Positions 11,981 to 24,422 are shown, numbered from the stretch's first letter. The stretch: DNA of 35,467 bases from an uncultured Alphaproteobacteria bacterium (GCA_902542925.1 CACBWF010000007.1:1-35467), one strand, 5' to 3'. The notes: a model not told the origin generated them from the sequence alone. A program made the numbers and translations.

Positions 11981-12833
11981 GGTATTAATTTATTCAATTT
12001 TATTTGTTTCTTTTTTGGTAGTATTAAATGGTATATTTACCATGAAAGAAACTCAACAGGGTTTGGTACTCCAATTTGGTGACCCAAAAAGAGTTATACA
12101 AAAATCTGGTTTACATATTAAGATTCCTTTTATTCAGAATGTTGTAAGGTATGATAATAGAATATTAGAATACAATCTTCCAATTGAAGAAGTTATTGCT
12201 GTAGATAAAAAAAGAATTTTAATTGATTCTTTTGCAAGATTTAAAATAATCGATCCTTTAGAGTTTTACAAAACAGTTGGTAACGAAGCTAATGTTAGAA
12301 ATAGATTAAACTCAAATGTAATTTCTTCCTTGAGAAGAGTAGTTGGAAGAGTAACTCTTGATGAGCTACTATCATCTGAGAGAAGCAACATCATGGATAG
12401 AATACAAATTGAGGTTAACGATTCAGCACAAAGGTTTGGTATTGAAGTTGTAGATGTAAGAATAAGAAGAGCAGATTTACCAGAAGCAAATAGCCAAGCG
12501 ATTTTTGACAGAATGATTAGTGAAAGGGTTAAAGAAGCTAAAGAATTTAGAGCAAAAGGTGCTGAGCAGGCTCAAATTATTCGTGCTGAAGCCGATAAAG
12601 AAAAAACAGTTTTATTAGCAGAGGCTACTAGAAAAAGTGAAATACTTAGAGGTGAGGGAGAATCAGAATCAATTGCTATTTATGCTGACGCTTTTGAAAG
12701 AGATTCTGGTTTCTATTCTTTTTACAGATCTATGCAAGCATACAAAAATGTTTTAGGAGAAGATGGTACAACCATGATTTTATCACCTGATAGCCAATTT
12801 TTAGAATTTTTTAATAATTCTCGAGGTCAATAG
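11964..12833 (+). CDS. hflC: FtsH protease modulator HflC (SPFH/band 7 protein)
   Basis: Partner of HflK in the HflKC complex. The N-terminal membrane helix spans about residues 6-24. The SPFH domain opens with MKETQQGLVLQFGDPKRV and continues to the characteristic RIRRADLPEANSQAIFDRM (about 165-183), followed by the AKGAEQAQIIRAEADKEK helix. 289 residues, normal length. Two adjacent ATGs (11964, 11967) could start it; both lie inside the hflK end, implying translational coupling. Confidence 0.95.
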   Translation: MMKTTKVLIYSILFVSFLVVLNGIFTMKETQQGLVLQFGDPKRVIQKSGLHIKIPFIQNVVRYDNRILEYNLPIEEVIAVDKKRILIDSFARFKIIDPLEFYKTVGNEANVRNRLNSNVISSLRRVVGRVTLDELLSSERSNIMDRIQIEVNDSAQRFGIEVVDVRIRRADLPEANSQAIFDRMISERVKEAKEFRAKGAEQAQIIRAEADKEKTVLLAEATRKSEILRGEGESESIAIYADAFERDSGFYSFYRSMQAYKNVLGEDGTTMILSPDSQFLEFFNNSRGQ

Positions 12834-12838
12834 TAGCC

Positions 12839-14299
12839 ATGTCAAGCTTACCTAAAGTTTTATTTATACTAACTACATTTTTGTTTCTACAATTTGGGGA
12901 ATCATATTCACACCCTTCATCTGATGAGTTTGCTGACCTAGTTGAAAATTTATCCCCTGCTGTTGTAAATGTATTTACTACACAAAAAGCTGAGGACTCA
13001 CCACCTCAGCAACTTCCTTTTGATAACATACCTCCACAATTTAGAGATTTTTTTAAAAACTTTCCTCCAGGATTTGGTCCTGGACAACCTCAGAACCCTG
13101 ATCAGAAAAGAGAACAGCCACAAGCTTTAGGTTCAGGTTTTGTTATTGATCCAGATGGATACATTGTTACAAATCACCACGTGATTGCTCAAGCAAATGA
13201 AATAAAAGTTAAATTTCAAGATGATTCTGAACTATCAGCAGAGTTGATCGGTCAAGATAAATTAACCGATCTAGCTTTACTCAAGGTGAAATCAAAAAAA
13301 CCTTTAAAATTTGTAAAGTTTGCAGATTCTGATAAAGCAAGAGTTGGCCATTCAGTGATTGCTATTGGAAATCCCTTTGGTCTCGGGGGTACTGTTACAT
13401 CAGGTATAATTTCTGCTTTTAATAGAGATATAAATTCCGGACCATACGATAGTTTTATACAAACAGATGCATCGATAAATAAGGGTAATTCAGGTGGTCC
13501 ATTATTCAATATAAATGGAGATGTTGTAGGAATAAATTCTGCAATTTTTTCTCCGTCTGGTGGTAGTGTGGGAATAGGTTTCTCAATTCCGTCTAATTTA
13601 GCTAAACCAATTATTGAACAACTAAGAAAGTTTGGAAAAACTCAAAGGGGTTGGCTTGGTGTTAGAATTCAAGAGGTCACTCCAGAAATAGCTGAAAGTT
13701 TAGGTTTAAAAGAAAGCGATGGCGTTCTTATCTCAATGGTAAATCCAGGAGAGCCGGCTGAAAAAGCTGGTATTAAAGCGGGTGATGTAATTTTAAATTT
13801 TAACGGAAAAAAAATCAAAAATGTAAGAGACCTTCAACGAATAGTTGCTGAAGCAGCTGTGTCAAGTTCTGCAAAAGTTGATGTGTGGAGAGACAAGAAA
13901 ATTAAAAAATTTAAAGTAAAACTAGCAGAACGCGAAAAATTTGACGATCAAGCAAAGATTGATCAAAAAAAAGACTCCACCGAAAAGACTAATCAAGAAT
14001 ATGAAATTGATCAAGTTGGACTGAGATTAAAAGATCTTACAGATTTTCTAAGAGATCAATATAATATTGATGAAAGTGTTTCTGGCTCTGTAGTAACTGG
14101 AGTAAAAAATAACTCTCCGGCATCAAATGCTGGATTGAGTGTTGGAAATGTAATTTCTCAAGTATCGCAAAAAAAAATAACTTCTGCAAAACAAGCAAAA
14201 CAAATTTTTGATGATGCCGTAAAAAGAAATATGGACTCAGTTCTTGTGCAAATTTATCAGAATGGTTTCCCTCGGTTTATTCCACTAAAGTTAAAATAA
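12839..14299 (+). CDS. degP: Periplasmic serine protease/chaperone of the DegP/HtrA family
   Basis: Envelope quality-control protease. An N-terminal signal peptide (about 1-25) directs export. The trypsin-like domain carries the catalytic triad His114 (TNHHVIA), Asp144 (TDLALLKV) and Ser218 (GNSGGPLFN). A Pro/Gly-rich LA-loop-like insert at 52-95 precedes it. Two PDZ domains follow (about 275-360 and 390-486), the first with GWLGVRIQEV. 486 residues, usual for DegP/DegQ-type proteins. It starts 5 bases after hflC, so these two quality-control functions are probably co-expressed. Confidence 0.95.
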   Translation: MSSLPKVLFILTTFLFLQFGESYSHPSSDEFADLVENLSPAVVNVFTTQKAEDSPPQQLPFDNIPPQFRDFFKNFPPGFGPGQPQNPDQKREQPQALGSGFVIDPDGYIVTNHHVIAQANEIKVKFQDDSELSAELIGQDKLTDLALLKVKSKKPLKFVKFADSDKARVGHSVIAIGNPFGLGGTVTSGIISAFNRDINSGPYDSFIQTDASINKGNSGGPLFNINGDVVGINSAIFSPSGGSVGIGFSIPSNLAKPIIEQLRKFGKTQRGWLGVRIQEVTPEIAESLGLKESDGVLISMVNPGEPAEKAGIKAGDVILNFNGKKIKNVRDLQRIVAEAAVSSSAKVDVWRDKKIKKFKVKLAEREKFDDQAKIDQKKDSTEKTNQEYEIDQVGLRLKDLTDFLRDQYNIDESVSGSVVTGVKNNSPASNAGLSVGNVISQVSQKKITSAKQAKQIFDDAVKRNMDSVLVQIYQNGFPRFIPLKLK

Positions 14300-14301
14300 A
14301 C

Positions 14302-15222
14302 TTGTTTGAAAAGGTTTTTATAATAGGTGGTGCTACCTCTTCAAATAAAACAGATTTGGCGATTAAAATTGCAAATGAAGTACCTTCTGTAGTCATTAAT
14401 GCTGACAGTATGCAAGTTTACCAGGACTTGGAGATTCTATCAAATAGACCTTCTAAAACTGAATTAGAAGGTATTGAAAATAAGTTATTTGGTGTTATAG
14501 AAACCCCAAATTCAGCAGATTTGGGATGGTGGTCAAAATCTGCTCAAATTGAGATTACAAAAGCTCAAATAAAAAATAAAGTTCCTATTATAGTTGGCGG
14601 AACAGGTTTATATCTAAGAAGTTTAGAAAAAAATATTTCCTATGTTCCGAAAATTAACGAAAAGATAAGAATACGAATAAAGGAAACATATTCAAAAAAA
14701 GGTTTAGAATACCTATATGACTTGTTAAGAAAAAAAGATTATTTAATATCACAAAAAATACACCATAAAGATAAGCATAGGATTTTTAGAGCTTTAGAGG
14801 TAAAAATTGGAACTGGTAAGAGCCTTAATTATTGGAGAGAAAAAAAAGCTTCAAAAAATATTGATAATTATATTTTTATAATTTTAGAAACTTCTAGGGA
14901 TACACTTTACAAAAATATTAATCAAAGATTCGAAAAGATGGTAGAAAAAGGTTTAGTTAAGGAGGTAAAAAGTTTTATAAACAAAAAGGTTAGTTCAGAT
15001 CATCCCATTAATAAAATGATTGGATTAAAACACATTAAAAGATTTATTTTAGGAGAAATTAATCTAGATGAAGCGATTAGTTTAAGTCAAAGAGACAGTA
15101 GAAGGTATGCTAAAAGACAAATTACATGGTTTAAACATCAACCACAAAATGCTATTCATTTTTCTTATTCTGATGCTTATAATTATTTAAAAAAAAATTT
15201 ATATTATTTTTTAGATGTTTAA
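14302..15222 (+). CDS. miaA: tRNA dimethylallyltransferase
   Basis: Transfers a dimethylallyl group to A37 of tRNAs reading U-initial codons. The P-loop is a variant, GATSSNKT (10-17), in place of the common GPTASGKT/S. The conserved NADSMQVYQDL (about 34-44), VGGTGLYLRS (about 99-108) and a C-terminal RRYAKRQITWFKHQP segment (about 269-283) are all present. 306 residues, normal. The start is a TTG at 14302, two bases after the degP stop, with no ATG nearby that would keep the P-loop. Confidence 0.94.
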   Translation: MFEKVFIIGGATSSNKTDLAIKIANEVPSVVINADSMQVYQDLEILSNRPSKTELEGIENKLFGVIETPNSADLGWWSKSAQIEITKAQIKNKVPIIVGGTGLYLRSLEKNISYVPKINEKIRIRIKETYSKKGLEYLYDLLRKKDYLISQKIHHKDKHRIFRALEVKIGTGKSLNYWREKKASKNIDNYIFIILETSRDTLYKNINQRFEKMVEKGLVKEVKSFINKKVSSDHPINKMIGLKHIKRFILGEINLDEAISLSQRDSRRYAKRQITWFKHQPQNAIHFSYSDAYNYLKKNLYYFLDV

Positions 15223-15249
15223 TAAAAATATTTGGTTTATTTTAATAAT

Positions 15250-17010
15250 ATGATTAAAAAATATACTGGAGCAGAATTAGTAATTGAATCCTTAATTAGC
15301 GAAAATGTAAAAATCATTTTTGGCTATCCGGGCGGAGCTGTACTACCAATTTATGATGAACTTTTTAAACAGAATAAGATACGACACATTCTTGTTAGAC
15401 ATGAACAAGCAGCTGTTCACGCAGCTGAGGGATATGCAAGATCTACAGGAAAAGTTGGGGTTGTTTTAGTTACTTCAGGACCAGGTGCAACTAACACTGT
15501 AACTGGTCTTGCAGATGCAATGATGGATTCAATCCCCGTAGTTTGCATATCGGGACAAGTACCCACTCACATGATTGGCAATGATGCTTTTCAAGAAGCA
15601 GATATTGTAGGCATAACAAGACCGTGTACAAAACATAATTATCTTGTAAAAGATGTAAATAAATTACAACAAGTAATTCACGAAGGTTTTTTTATTGCAT
15701 CAAACGGAAGGCCTGGCCCCGTATTAATTGACATTCCAAAAGATATCCAAACATTTAAGGCTTCAATCAAAGAAAAATCTTCATTTAAAAAACCTATTTT
15801 ATATAGATCAAAAGACGTCAATCAGGATTCGTCTCTAAATCAATTTGTTGAAATGTTACGAAAAACAAAAAAACCAATTGTTTATATAGGTGGGGGTGTA
15901 ATTAATTCAGGTATAAGTGCATCTAAACAGTTGTACAAATTTTTAAAATACACTCATTTTCCTTGTACACAAACTTTGATGGGTTTAGGTTCTTATCCTA
16001 CTGATGATTATCAATTTCTTGGTATGTTAGGTATGCATGGAACCTATGAAGCTAATCTAGCGATGCACCAATCTGATCTGATGATTTGTATAGGTGCTAG
16101 ATTTGATGACAGAATTACTGGAAAAGTATCTGGATTTTCACCGAAATCAAAAAAAGTTCATATTGATATTGATGCTTCTTCTTTTAACAAAAGTGTTAAT
16201 GTAGATTTAACAATAAAAGGTGATATTGCAAAAGTTTTAACAAAACTAAATATGATTTTGAATAAGAAAGGATTTAAATTTAAAAAAGAAAATTACCAAG
16301 CGTGGTATAATAAAATTGAAAAATGGAAGAAAAAGGATTGTTTGAATTTTAAAAATAGTAAAACAATAATTAAACCTCAATATGCTTTACAAAGATTAAA
16401 TGAATTAACAAAAAAATTTTCGCCATTCTTTACAACTGAAGTTGGACAACACCAAATGTGGGCAGCTCAATATTTAAGTTTTAACAAGCCAAAGCATTGG
16501 ATGACTTCTGGTGGTTTAGGTACAATGGGATATGGATTGCCTGCAGCAATGGGCGTTCAAATTGCCCATCCAAGAAGTTTAGTCATTGATGTTGCTGGGG
16601 AAGCTTCAATACTAATGAATATTCAAGAAATGTCCACACTTAGTCAATACAGATTACCAGTAAAGATATTTATTTTAAATAATCACTATATGGGTATGGT
16701 AAGACAATGGCAAGAATTACTCCACGGTAATCGTTTATCTGAATCTTACATGGATTCTTTACCAGATTTTGTAAAGCTTGCTGAATCATTTGGTGCACTC
16801 GGATTAAGAGCAACTAAACCAAATGAACTTGATGGTATGATTAAAGAAATGATAAAAGTAAATAAACCAGTCATATTTGATGTTTGGGTAGATCAAAAAG
16901 AAAATTGTTTTCCTATGATTCCGTCAGGATCAACACACGATCAAATGCTCCTGGGCCCTGATGACGAGGTTGATGAAAATAATTCTGAAGAAGGAATGGT
17001 TCTAGTTTAA
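15250..17010 (+). CDS. ilvB: Acetolactate synthase large (catalytic) subunit
   Basis: ThDP-dependent enzyme joining two pyruvates, or pyruvate and 2-oxobutyrate, in the first common step of valine, leucine and isoleucine synthesis. Visible are the FGYPGGAVLPIYD entry block (about 24-36), the catalytic Glu in RHEQAAVHAAEGYA (Glu52), a FAD-domain-like centre with GARFDDRITGK (about 285), and the ThDP-binding region from GEASILMN to ILNNHYMG (about 456-485). I start at ATG 15250 (MIKKYTGAELVIE), where family members begin, rather than a TTG 18 bases upstream. About 586 residues, normal. ilvH follows after 7 bases. Confidence 0.95.
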   Translation: MIKKYTGAELVIESLISENVKIIFGYPGGAVLPIYDELFKQNKIRHILVRHEQAAVHAAEGYARSTGKVGVVLVTSGPGATNTVTGLADAMMDSIPVVCISGQVPTHMIGNDAFQEADIVGITRPCTKHNYLVKDVNKLQQVIHEGFFIASNGRPGPVLIDIPKDIQTFKASIKEKSSFKKPILYRSKDVNQDSSLNQFVEMLRKTKKPIVYIGGGVINSGISASKQLYKFLKYTHFPCTQTLMGLGSYPTDDYQFLGMLGMHGTYEANLAMHQSDLMICIGARFDDRITGKVSGFSPKSKKVHIDIDASSFNKSVNVDLTIKGDIAKVLTKLNMILNKKGFKFKKENYQAWYNKIEKWKKKDCLNFKNSKTIIKPQYALQRLNELTKKFSPFFTTEVGQHQMWAAQYLSFNKPKHWMTSGGLGTMGYGLPAAMGVQIAHPRSLVIDVAGEASILMNIQEMSTLSQYRLPVKIFILNNHYMGMVRQWQELLHGNRLSESYMDSLPDFVKLAESFGALGLRATKPNELDGMIKEMIKVNKPVIFDVWVDQKENCFPMIPSGSTHDQMLLGPDDEVDENNSEEGMVLV

Positions 17011-17017
17011 ATTTTTT

Positions 17018-17530
17018 ATGAGAAAAAAAATAAACGAGCATATTATTTCTATAATGGTTGATAATGAACCAGGAGTATTAGCAAGAGTTGTTGGCTTATT
17101 TTCAGGAAGAGGTTATAATATAGAAAGTTTATCTGTATCAGAAGTAGATTCAGACAAGTTTTTATCAAGAGTTACTATAGTGACATCTGGTACAAAAATT
17201 ATAGTTGATCAAATTAAAGCTCAATTACTAAAACTAATCCCTGTGCATAATCTTGTTGATCTTACTGAGGAAGAGTATTTTATAGGGAAAGAATTAGTAT
17301 TAGTAAAATTAAGCAATAAAAAACAATATAGAAAAAAAACATTAGATATTGCCAATAAATTCAATGCTTGTATTCTTAGTGATTCTGAGGTTGAAATGAT
17401 TTTAGAAATGTCAGGAAATAAAAAAGAGATTTCTAGATTTATTTCAAAATTAAGACCGTTTGGAATTATTGAAATTACGAGATCTGGACTAGTTTCTATG
17501 GCCTCTGGTGTTGATTATATTAAAAAATAG
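17018..17530 (+). CDS. ilvH: Acetolactate synthase small (regulatory) subunit
   Basis: Regulatory partner of IlvB, giving activation and valine feedback inhibition. The N-terminal ACT domain (about 7-80) has the typical IMVDNEPGVLARVVGLFSGR and GYNIESLSV. The C-terminal ALS_ss_C domain runs from about 85 with ELVLVKL to the final GIIEITRSGLVSMASG. 170 residues, exactly family length. Adjacent to ilvB and ilvC in one operon. Confidence 0.96.
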   Translation: MRKKINEHIISIMVDNEPGVLARVVGLFSGRGYNIESLSVSEVDSDKFLSRVTIVTSGTKIIVDQIKAQLLKLIPVHNLVDLTEEEYFIGKELVLVKLSNKKQYRKKTLDIANKFNACILSDSEVEMILEMSGNKKEISRFISKLRPFGIIEITRSGLVSMASGVDYIKK

Positions 17531-17541
17531 TGTAAGGATAA

Positions 17542-18564
<1,023 letters not shown>

Positions 18565-18587
18565 CATGATTTCGATATAAATAAATT

Positions 18588-20159
18588 ATGTCTAACAAAA
18601 TTATAATATTTGATACTACTTTAAGGGACGGAGAACAATCTGCAGGTGCATCCATGTCAGTTGAGGAAAAAATTGAAATTGGTAAAGCATTAGATGAAAT
18701 GGGCGTTGATGTTATTGAAGCTGGTTTTCCATTTGCATCAAAAGGTGATTTTGAAGCAGTTGAAAAGGTTGCTTTAAACTCGAAAAACTCAATAGTTTGT
18801 GGTTTAGCAAGGGCGCAAAGAACAGATATTGAAGCAGCAAGAAATGCATTAAAAAAAGCTAAAAGATTCAGAATTCATACCTTTATTTCAACTAGTGATC
18901 TTCACATGAAATATAAGTTAAGAATGAATAAAGAAGAGGTCAAAGATTGTATAAAAAGAAGCGTTACAATGGCGAGAAACTTTACAGATGATGTAGAATG
19001 GTCACCAGAAGATGCTTCAAGATCAGATCCTGATTTTTTATTTAAAACAATTGAAATAGCTATAAATTACGGAGCAAGAACTATCAATATACCCGATACA
19101 GTAGGTTATTCAATACCTGAGGAATTTGGAAATTTGATAAAAAAAATCAAAAGTAATGTTGTTAATATTGATAAAGCAATTATTTCTGTACATTGTCACA
19201 ATGATCTTGGCCTAGCTGTATCCAATTCATTGAGTGCCATAGTCAATGGTGCTCGACAAGTAGAATGTACAGTAAATGGAATTGGTGAGAGAGCAGGAAA
19301 TGCTGCACTAGAAGAGATAGTAATGTGTTTAAAAACAAGAAAGGATTTACTGCCTTTTAAGACTGGTATTAAAACAAAAAATATTTCGAAGATATCTCAT
19401 TTGGTCTCTAAAACAACAGGATTCTTTGTTCAACCTAATAAAGCTATTGTGGGAAAAAATGCATTCGCTCATGAGTCAGGTATCCACCAAGATGGAATGC
19501 TAAAACATTCAAATACATATGAAATCATGACTCCAGAATCTATAGGGTTGTCTTCATCTGAATTGGTATTAGGTAAACATTCTGGAAGACATGCTTTTAA
19601 AGTTAAACTTGAAGAGCTGGGCGTAAAAATCAAAGAAAAAGAATTAGATAAATTATTTAAAAAATTTAAAGATTTAGCAGACAAGAAAAAACAATTATTC
19701 GAGGAAGATTTGATTGCACTTGTAGACGACGAATCATCAACAAATAGTAAGATAAAATTTATAGATTTAAAAGTAAAATGTGGATCAAATTTAAATGCAA
19801 ATTCAGAGATTCAAATTGAAATTGATGGGAAATTAAAAAAATCTATATCTGACGGACAGGGTCCAATTGACTCAATATTTAAATCAATTCAAAAAATTGT
19901 TGCTAATAATGCTCAGTTAACTCTATTTCAAGTAAACTCTATAACAAAGGGTGTCGATGCTCAAGCTGAAGTCAATGTTAGATTGCAAGAGTCCGGAATA
20001 TCTGTTCAAGGGCAAGGAAAGGATATTGATACAATGGTTGCGTCCGCAAAAGCTTATATTAACGCTTTGAATAAACTCATTAATAAACGTGAAAAATATA
20101 AATCAGGATCAATAAAATTTTCATCTAAAATTGAACCAATCGATAAGCACGTTATTTAG
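18588..20159 (+). CDS. leuA: 2-isopropylmalate synthase
   Basis: Condenses 2-oxoisovalerate and acetyl-CoA, the committing step of leucine synthesis. TLRDGEQSAGASM (11-23) at the barrel entrance, the HCHNDLGLAVSN metal motif (about 203-214) and GIGERAGNAALEE (about 230-242) are diagnostic. The C-terminal part (about 390-505) is the leucine-sensing regulatory domain. 523 residues, normal for the long LeuA1 type. It closes the ilvB-ilvH-ilvC-leuA run. Confidence 0.96.
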   Translation: MSNKIIIFDTTLRDGEQSAGASMSVEEKIEIGKALDEMGVDVIEAGFPFASKGDFEAVEKVALNSKNSIVCGLARAQRTDIEAARNALKKAKRFRIHTFISTSDLHMKYKLRMNKEEVKDCIKRSVTMARNFTDDVEWSPEDASRSDPDFLFKTIEIAINYGARTINIPDTVGYSIPEEFGNLIKKIKSNVVNIDKAIISVHCHNDLGLAVSNSLSAIVNGARQVECTVNGIGERAGNAALEEIVMCLKTRKDLLPFKTGIKTKNISKISHLVSKTTGFFVQPNKAIVGKNAFAHESGIHQDGMLKHSNTYEIMTPESIGLSSSELVLGKHSGRHAFKVKLEELGVKIKEKELDKLFKKFKDLADKKKQLFEEDLIALVDDESSTNSKIKFIDLKVKCGSNLNANSEIQIEIDGKLKKSISDGQGPIDSIFKSIQKIVANNAQLTLFQVNSITKGVDAQAEVNVRLQESGISVQGQGKDIDTMVASAKAYINALNKLINKREKYKSGSIKFSSKIEPIDKHVI

Positions 20160-20173
20160 TTAAAAAAATTTAA

Positions 20174-21268
<1,095 letters not shown>

Positions 21269-21284
21269 TTTGTAACTAAAAATA

Positions 21285-22136
21285 GTGAGAAAAAGGTCCC
21301 TTTCTAGATTCTTAAAACCTACTCAACTTAACTATGAATTTGTTGAGAGGTTCTTAGTATTGTTAATTTCAATGATATTTTTAATTGTTAATTTTAATTA
21401 TAAAGAAGAGCAAAGATACCTAAGAAACTATGTAATTGATTTTTTTTCCCCAATAAACATTGTTTTTATGATACCCGGAACTCAAATTAACAATCTTAGG
21501 GCCTGGATAAATAATATGGTAAATCTTAAAGAAATTAATTTTGAATTGAAAAATGAACTTTTAGAAATGAAAAATGTTTTAAATGAATTTTATCAACTAA
21601 AAGTTGAAAATGAAGAGCTTAAAAGCCTACTTAATTTACAAATACCACAAACGACAAATAAAGTCGTTTCAAGAATAATTCTTGACCCTTCAGATATTCA
21701 TTCTTCTAGAGTATTTATTGATGTAGGTTTAAATGAAAATATACAAGTTAACTCACCTGTTTTTAATGAAAATGGTTTATTAGGTAGAGTGATAGATGTA
21801 AGAAAAAAATCGTCAGAAGTACTAATGCTGATTGACCCAAAATCGTCTGTACCAGTCATGACGGATACTACTAAAATAAAGTTTTTTGTTGAGGGAGATA
21901 TAAATAATCTTATAATTAAGCATTTACCGGAGAATAGCATAATTTATGAAAATGAGCTTGTAATTTCAACTGACGTATCTGGATATTTTAAACAAGGAAT
22001 AATTGTAGGCAAAGTATTAAAAGATAAAACTGGCAAGTATGTTGTTTTACCATCAGCAAAAAAAACTGATTCAGTATATGTTATGACTGTGAATTATGAA
22101 ATGAAAAAAAAATTACCGTTAGAAAAATTAGAATGA
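21285..22136 (+). CDS. mreC: Rod-shape-determining protein MreC
   Basis: Inner-membrane protein linking MreB to the periplasmic synthesis enzymes. A single membrane helix (about 24-42) is followed by a coiled coil (about 75-115, with EINFELKNELLEMKNVLNEF) and the beta-rich MreC domain (about 120-275, e.g. GLNENIQVNSPVFNENGLLG). The start is GTG at 21285, 17 bases after the mreB stop. 283 residues, usual size. The end overlaps mreD by 4 bases (ATGA). Confidence 0.93.
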   Translation: MRKRSLSRFLKPTQLNYEFVERFLVLLISMIFLIVNFNYKEEQRYLRNYVIDFFSPINIVFMIPGTQINNLRAWINNMVNLKEINFELKNELLEMKNVLNEFYQLKVENEELKSLLNLQIPQTTNKVVSRIILDPSDIHSSRVFIDVGLNENIQVNSPVFNENGLLGRVIDVRKKSSEVLMLIDPKSSVPVMTDTTKIKFFVEGDINNLIIKHLPENSIIYENELVISTDVSGYFKQGIIVGKVLKDKTGKYVVLPSAKKTDSVYVMTVNYEMKKKLPLEKLE

Positions 22137-22651
22137 TTGATAATTCCTTTAATTTAAGAAAATTCCTCATAATAACTTCTCCCTTAAGCACTACTATTTT
22201 TTTTATAATTATTGATTCAGTTCCATTTTATCTTTTAGGAGATTTTGCAACTAAAACTCAGTTAAGTTTCATAATTGCCTATTTATGGATTTGTTTAAAC
22301 CCAGAATCTATTAGACCCCTTTTTCTTTTAATTCTTGGACTACTAATTGATATTTTAAATGACTTTTATTTTGGATTTACAACTTTTTTTTTATCTTTAA
22401 TTTTGTTTATTCAAAAAAAAGACAACACACTACTGAATAGTGTTGATTTTAAAATAACCTATATTAAGTTTTCTGTATTTATTATCCTTATAAATATTTT
22501 TTCATCTATTTTAGAAATGTTCTCTGAAATAGATATGATTTTTAATACCAAAAACTTTATAATTATTAACTTAGTTTCATTGATTGCTTTTCCATTTTTA
22601 TTTTTAATTGTAAGATATTATAATAAACGATTAAAAATATATGTTGAATAA
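22133..22651 (+). CDS. mreD: Rod-shape-determining membrane protein MreD
   Basis: Small polytopic inner-membrane protein of the elongasome. Five or six hydrophobic spans can be drawn in 172 residues, including RPLFLLILGLLIDILNDFYF (about 61-80), which carries the GLLxDxxxxxxxG-type signature of MreD. Assignment rests on this block plus its position between mreC and the PBP2 gene, since MreD sequences are poorly conserved. Overlaps both neighbours, by 4 and 11 bases. Confidence 0.85.
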   Translation: MIDNSFNLRKFLIITSPLSTTIFFIIIDSVPFYLLGDFATKTQLSFIIAYLWICLNPESIRPLFLLILGLLIDILNDFYFGFTTFFLSLILFIQKKDNTLLNSVDFKITYIKFSVFIILINIFSSILEMFSEIDMIFNTKNFIIINLVSLIAFPFLFLIVRYYNKRLKIYVE

Positions 22652-24422
22652 AAATATACAAGATCTTAGAACATTTCAGAAAAGAACTTTAATTTTGGGA
22701 ATGGGTAAAGCTTTTTTTAGTTTTGTACTAATATCAAAACTATATTATTTGCAAATATTGAATAAATCAAAATTTGGAAAACTTTCTGATACAAATAGAG
22801 TGAAAATAAGAATTCTTTATCCAGAAAGAGGTGTTATTTATGATTCTACCGGAAACAAGATTGCTGAAAATAGGATAGATTATCAGATAACGATACTAAA
22901 AGAAGATAAAAATAAAATTAAAGAAAATATAAAAAAACTAAGCAATTTTTTATCTTTCTCAAAAGAAGAAAAAGTTTTTATCGAAAAAAATTTAAAAAAA
23001 AATTCTCTTGATGACTTCATTATTGTAAAAAAGAACTTGAGTTGGGAAGAGCTTGAGATTTTTGAGTATTATTCTTATTTATTTCCTTATCTATCAATAA
23101 ATAAACAAAAAGTAAGAAACTACGATAATGGTTTAGCATTTTCCCATGCTATTGGTTACGTTGGATATTCTACTAAGAAAAAAGATAGTAAACTACAAGA
23201 ACTTAAGATTGGTAAGACTGGTTTTGAACAAAAATATAACTCATTACTTCAAGGGAAAGAAGGGCTCCAAAAAATTGAATCACATGCAAGTGGAAAAATT
23301 GTTAGACTACTTGAGGCAAAAAAAAGCAAATCAGGTAAAAATCTAGATACATACATTAGTAAAAAACTTCAGGAATATTGTTTCAAACAATTACAAGGAA
23401 AAAGTGGGAGTGTTGTTGTAATGAATGTGAATTCCGGAGGTATAGTTTCACTTGTTTCTTCTCCATCATTTGATATTAATGAATTTAGCTATGGAATAAG
23501 AGAAGATAGATGGAACCTTCTTATAAACGATCCAATGAAACCACTGCTAAACAAGTCTATATCAGGGCTTTATTCTCCAGGCTCTACATTTAAATTGATA
23601 GTAGCTTTATTAGCATTGAATGAAATTGGATTTAATCCTAATCAAAAATTTTTTTGCAATGGACATTTATTTTTAGCTGATCATAAATTTCATTGCTGGA
23701 AAAGAAAAGGACACGGACTAATGGACCTTTCATCAGCTATCGAAGAATCGTGTGATTGCTATTTTTATAATTTAGCTAATTCTATTGAAATAGATAAATT
23801 AGCTGAGATTTCTAATATTTTTTCAATTGGCAAAAAAACTGGAATCGATCTTCCAAATGAATTAGGGGGTTTAATGCCCAACAAAAAATGGAAAAGTGAA
23901 AAAAAAGGAGATATTTGGCATTTAGGAGAGACTTACAATGCTGTTATTGGGCAAGGCTTTACACTTTCAACTCCATTACAAATTGCAACTATGATTTCAC
24001 GAATTGCAGCTGGTAAGAAAATTAAACCTAGTATTTTAAGAAAAACTCAGACTTTTGAAAAACTCAATATTCCTTTAGAACACTTAAATTTTGTGAGAAA
24101 ATCAATGTACAATGTTGTGAATGATTACAAAGGCACTGCATTTTCTTCTAAACTTAAGAATAATAAATATCAAATGGCTGGAAAAACTGGGACATCACAA
24201 GTAAGAAGAATTTCTTTGCAAGAAAGGGAAAGTGGTGTTTTAGAAAATCAGGAATTACCATACAATCTAAGAGATCATTCAATATTTGCAGGATATGCCC
24301 CTTTTGATAATCCGAGATTAGCTATCTCTGTAATTCTTGAGCATCACGGAAGTGGATCAAAGTTCGCAGCCCCATTTGCAAAAAAAGTGATTGATTTTGC
24401 ATTAAAAAAAAATATTAGTTAG
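22641..24422 (+). CDS. mrdA: Penicillin-binding protein 2, class B transpeptidase
   Basis: Peptidoglycan D,D-transpeptidase of cell elongation. An N-terminal membrane anchor (about 15-40) precedes the dimerisation domain with RILYPERGVIYD (57-68). The transpeptidase domain holds SPGSTFK with the nucleophile Ser315 and Lys318, an SxN-equivalent SCD (about 376-378), and KTGTSQV (about 513-519). 593 residues, typical. It works with RodA, whose gene starts at the next base. Confidence 0.95.
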   Translation: MLNKNIQDLRTFQKRTLILGMGKAFFSFVLISKLYYLQILNKSKFGKLSDTNRVKIRILYPERGVIYDSTGNKIAENRIDYQITILKEDKNKIKENIKKLSNFLSFSKEEKVFIEKNLKKNSLDDFIIVKKNLSWEELEIFEYYSYLFPYLSINKQKVRNYDNGLAFSHAIGYVGYSTKKKDSKLQELKIGKTGFEQKYNSLLQGKEGLQKIESHASGKIVRLLEAKKSKSGKNLDTYISKKLQEYCFKQLQGKSGSVVVMNVNSGGIVSLVSSPSFDINEFSYGIREDRWNLLINDPMKPLLNKSISGLYSPGSTFKLIVALLALNEIGFNPNQKFFCNGHLFLADHKFHCWKRKGHGLMDLSSAIEESCDCYFYNLANSIEIDKLAEISNIFSIGKKTGIDLPNELGGLMPNKKWKSEKKGDIWHLGETYNAVIGQGFTLSTPLQIATMISRIAAGKKIKPSILRKTQTFEKLNIPLEHLNFVRKSMYNVVNDYKGTAFSSKLKNNKYQMAGKTGTSQVRRISLQERESGVLENQELPYNLRDHSIFAGYAPFDNPRLAISVILEHHGSGSKFAAPFAKKVIDFALKKNIS